Of a stretch of 64,000 nucleotides of DNA, positions 63,984 to 64,000 are shown one piece after another. Every line of letters begins with the position of its first letter. The stretch's first letter is position 1. Location: the NCBI GenBank assembly GCA_900465685.1, contig UEGR01000005.1, positions 186,001 through 250,000 on the forward strand. Reading direction: 5' to 3'. The notes under the pieces were generated by a model. It saw only the letters and a program-made list of their open reading frames with translations, did not search any database and was not told the DNA's origin. The translations under genes and the position numbers were made by a program. The DNA is from Hyphomicrobiales bacterium. Lineage in GTDB: Bacteria > Pseudomonadota > Alphaproteobacteria > Rhizobiales > Rhizobiaceae.

Positions 63984-64000
63984 CTTCGACGGGTCTCCTG

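Noticed and set aside
1..64000. CRISPR array, rRNA operon, prophage or insertion sequence
   Set aside because: No regularly spaced direct repeats, no rRNA-like sequence, no transposase or integrase frames were seen.

Overview
The window looks like chromosomal DNA of an alphaproteobacterium of the Rhizobiales, most likely the Ochrobactrum/Brucella group. The reasons are the protein sequences (CckA, NtrY/NtrX, a DksA-like protein with a degenerate zinc finger, SSB, UvrA), alphaproteobacterial LexA boxes of the form GAAC-N7-GAAC, CTGTCAT-type Pho boxes, and a dispersed palindromic intergenic repeat (about 100 bp, full and partial copies near 0.6, 5.6, 30.7, 58.7 and 61.1 kb) that resembles the Bru-RS/RIME class. 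A complete C-P lyase operon argues for an environmental Ochrobactrum-like strain rather than a classical Brucella pathogen. This assignment is inferred from the sequence only; no search was run. || Layout. 0-11.3 kb: the end of a folate operon (folB, folK), a secreted protein, the ycjX/ycjF-like membrane pair, a SixA-like phosphatase, a DksA-like factor, a FliO-domain protein, the cell-cycle hybrid kinase CckA and a flavoprotein, then a tRNA-Arg(CCG). 11.6-22.9 kb: an MFS transporter faces a seven-gene polysaccharide operon: UDP-glucuronate decarboxylase, a GalE-like epimerase, a membrane GT2 synthase, UDP-glucose dehydrogenase, two DUF995-type secreted proteins and a GH26-like glycosidase. 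An AraC-type regulator with an N-terminal RxxxR motif follows. Together these can convert UDP-glucose to UDP-glucuronate, UDP-xylose and probably UDP-arabinose, and polymerise them. The set strongly resembles the c-di-GMP-controlled CuxR/uxs-uxe locus of Sinorhizobium meliloti. 22.9-30.5 kb: small stress-type proteins, the ntrYX two-component pair (without ntrBC upstream), trkA and a DXD glycosyltransferase. 30.9-43.2 kb: RNA and protein quality control (hfq, hflX, clpP, clpX, lon), the HU gene, and a divergent SOS pair uvrA/ssb, each with its own LexA box. || 43.2-55.0 kb: phosphonate utilisation. phnF is divergent from phnGHIJKL, a hexapeptide acetyltransferase gene, phnM, phnN and the phnCDE1E2 transporter. 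A perfect Pho box and a 20-bp inverted repeat lie in the phnF-phnG gap; a second, degenerate Pho box precedes phnC; a terminator-like hairpin separates phnD from phnE1. 55.0-64 kb: marC, gyrA, a 51-residue membrane ORF, coaD, two cyclophilins, queA-tgt (queuosine) and a TetR-type regulator at the edge. || The best candidates for a less-described system are the pentose-polysaccharide locus with its putative c-di-GMP-sensing regulator, and the dispersed palindromic repeat with a nested 12-bp-stem insertion. Most of the rest is well-known core biology.
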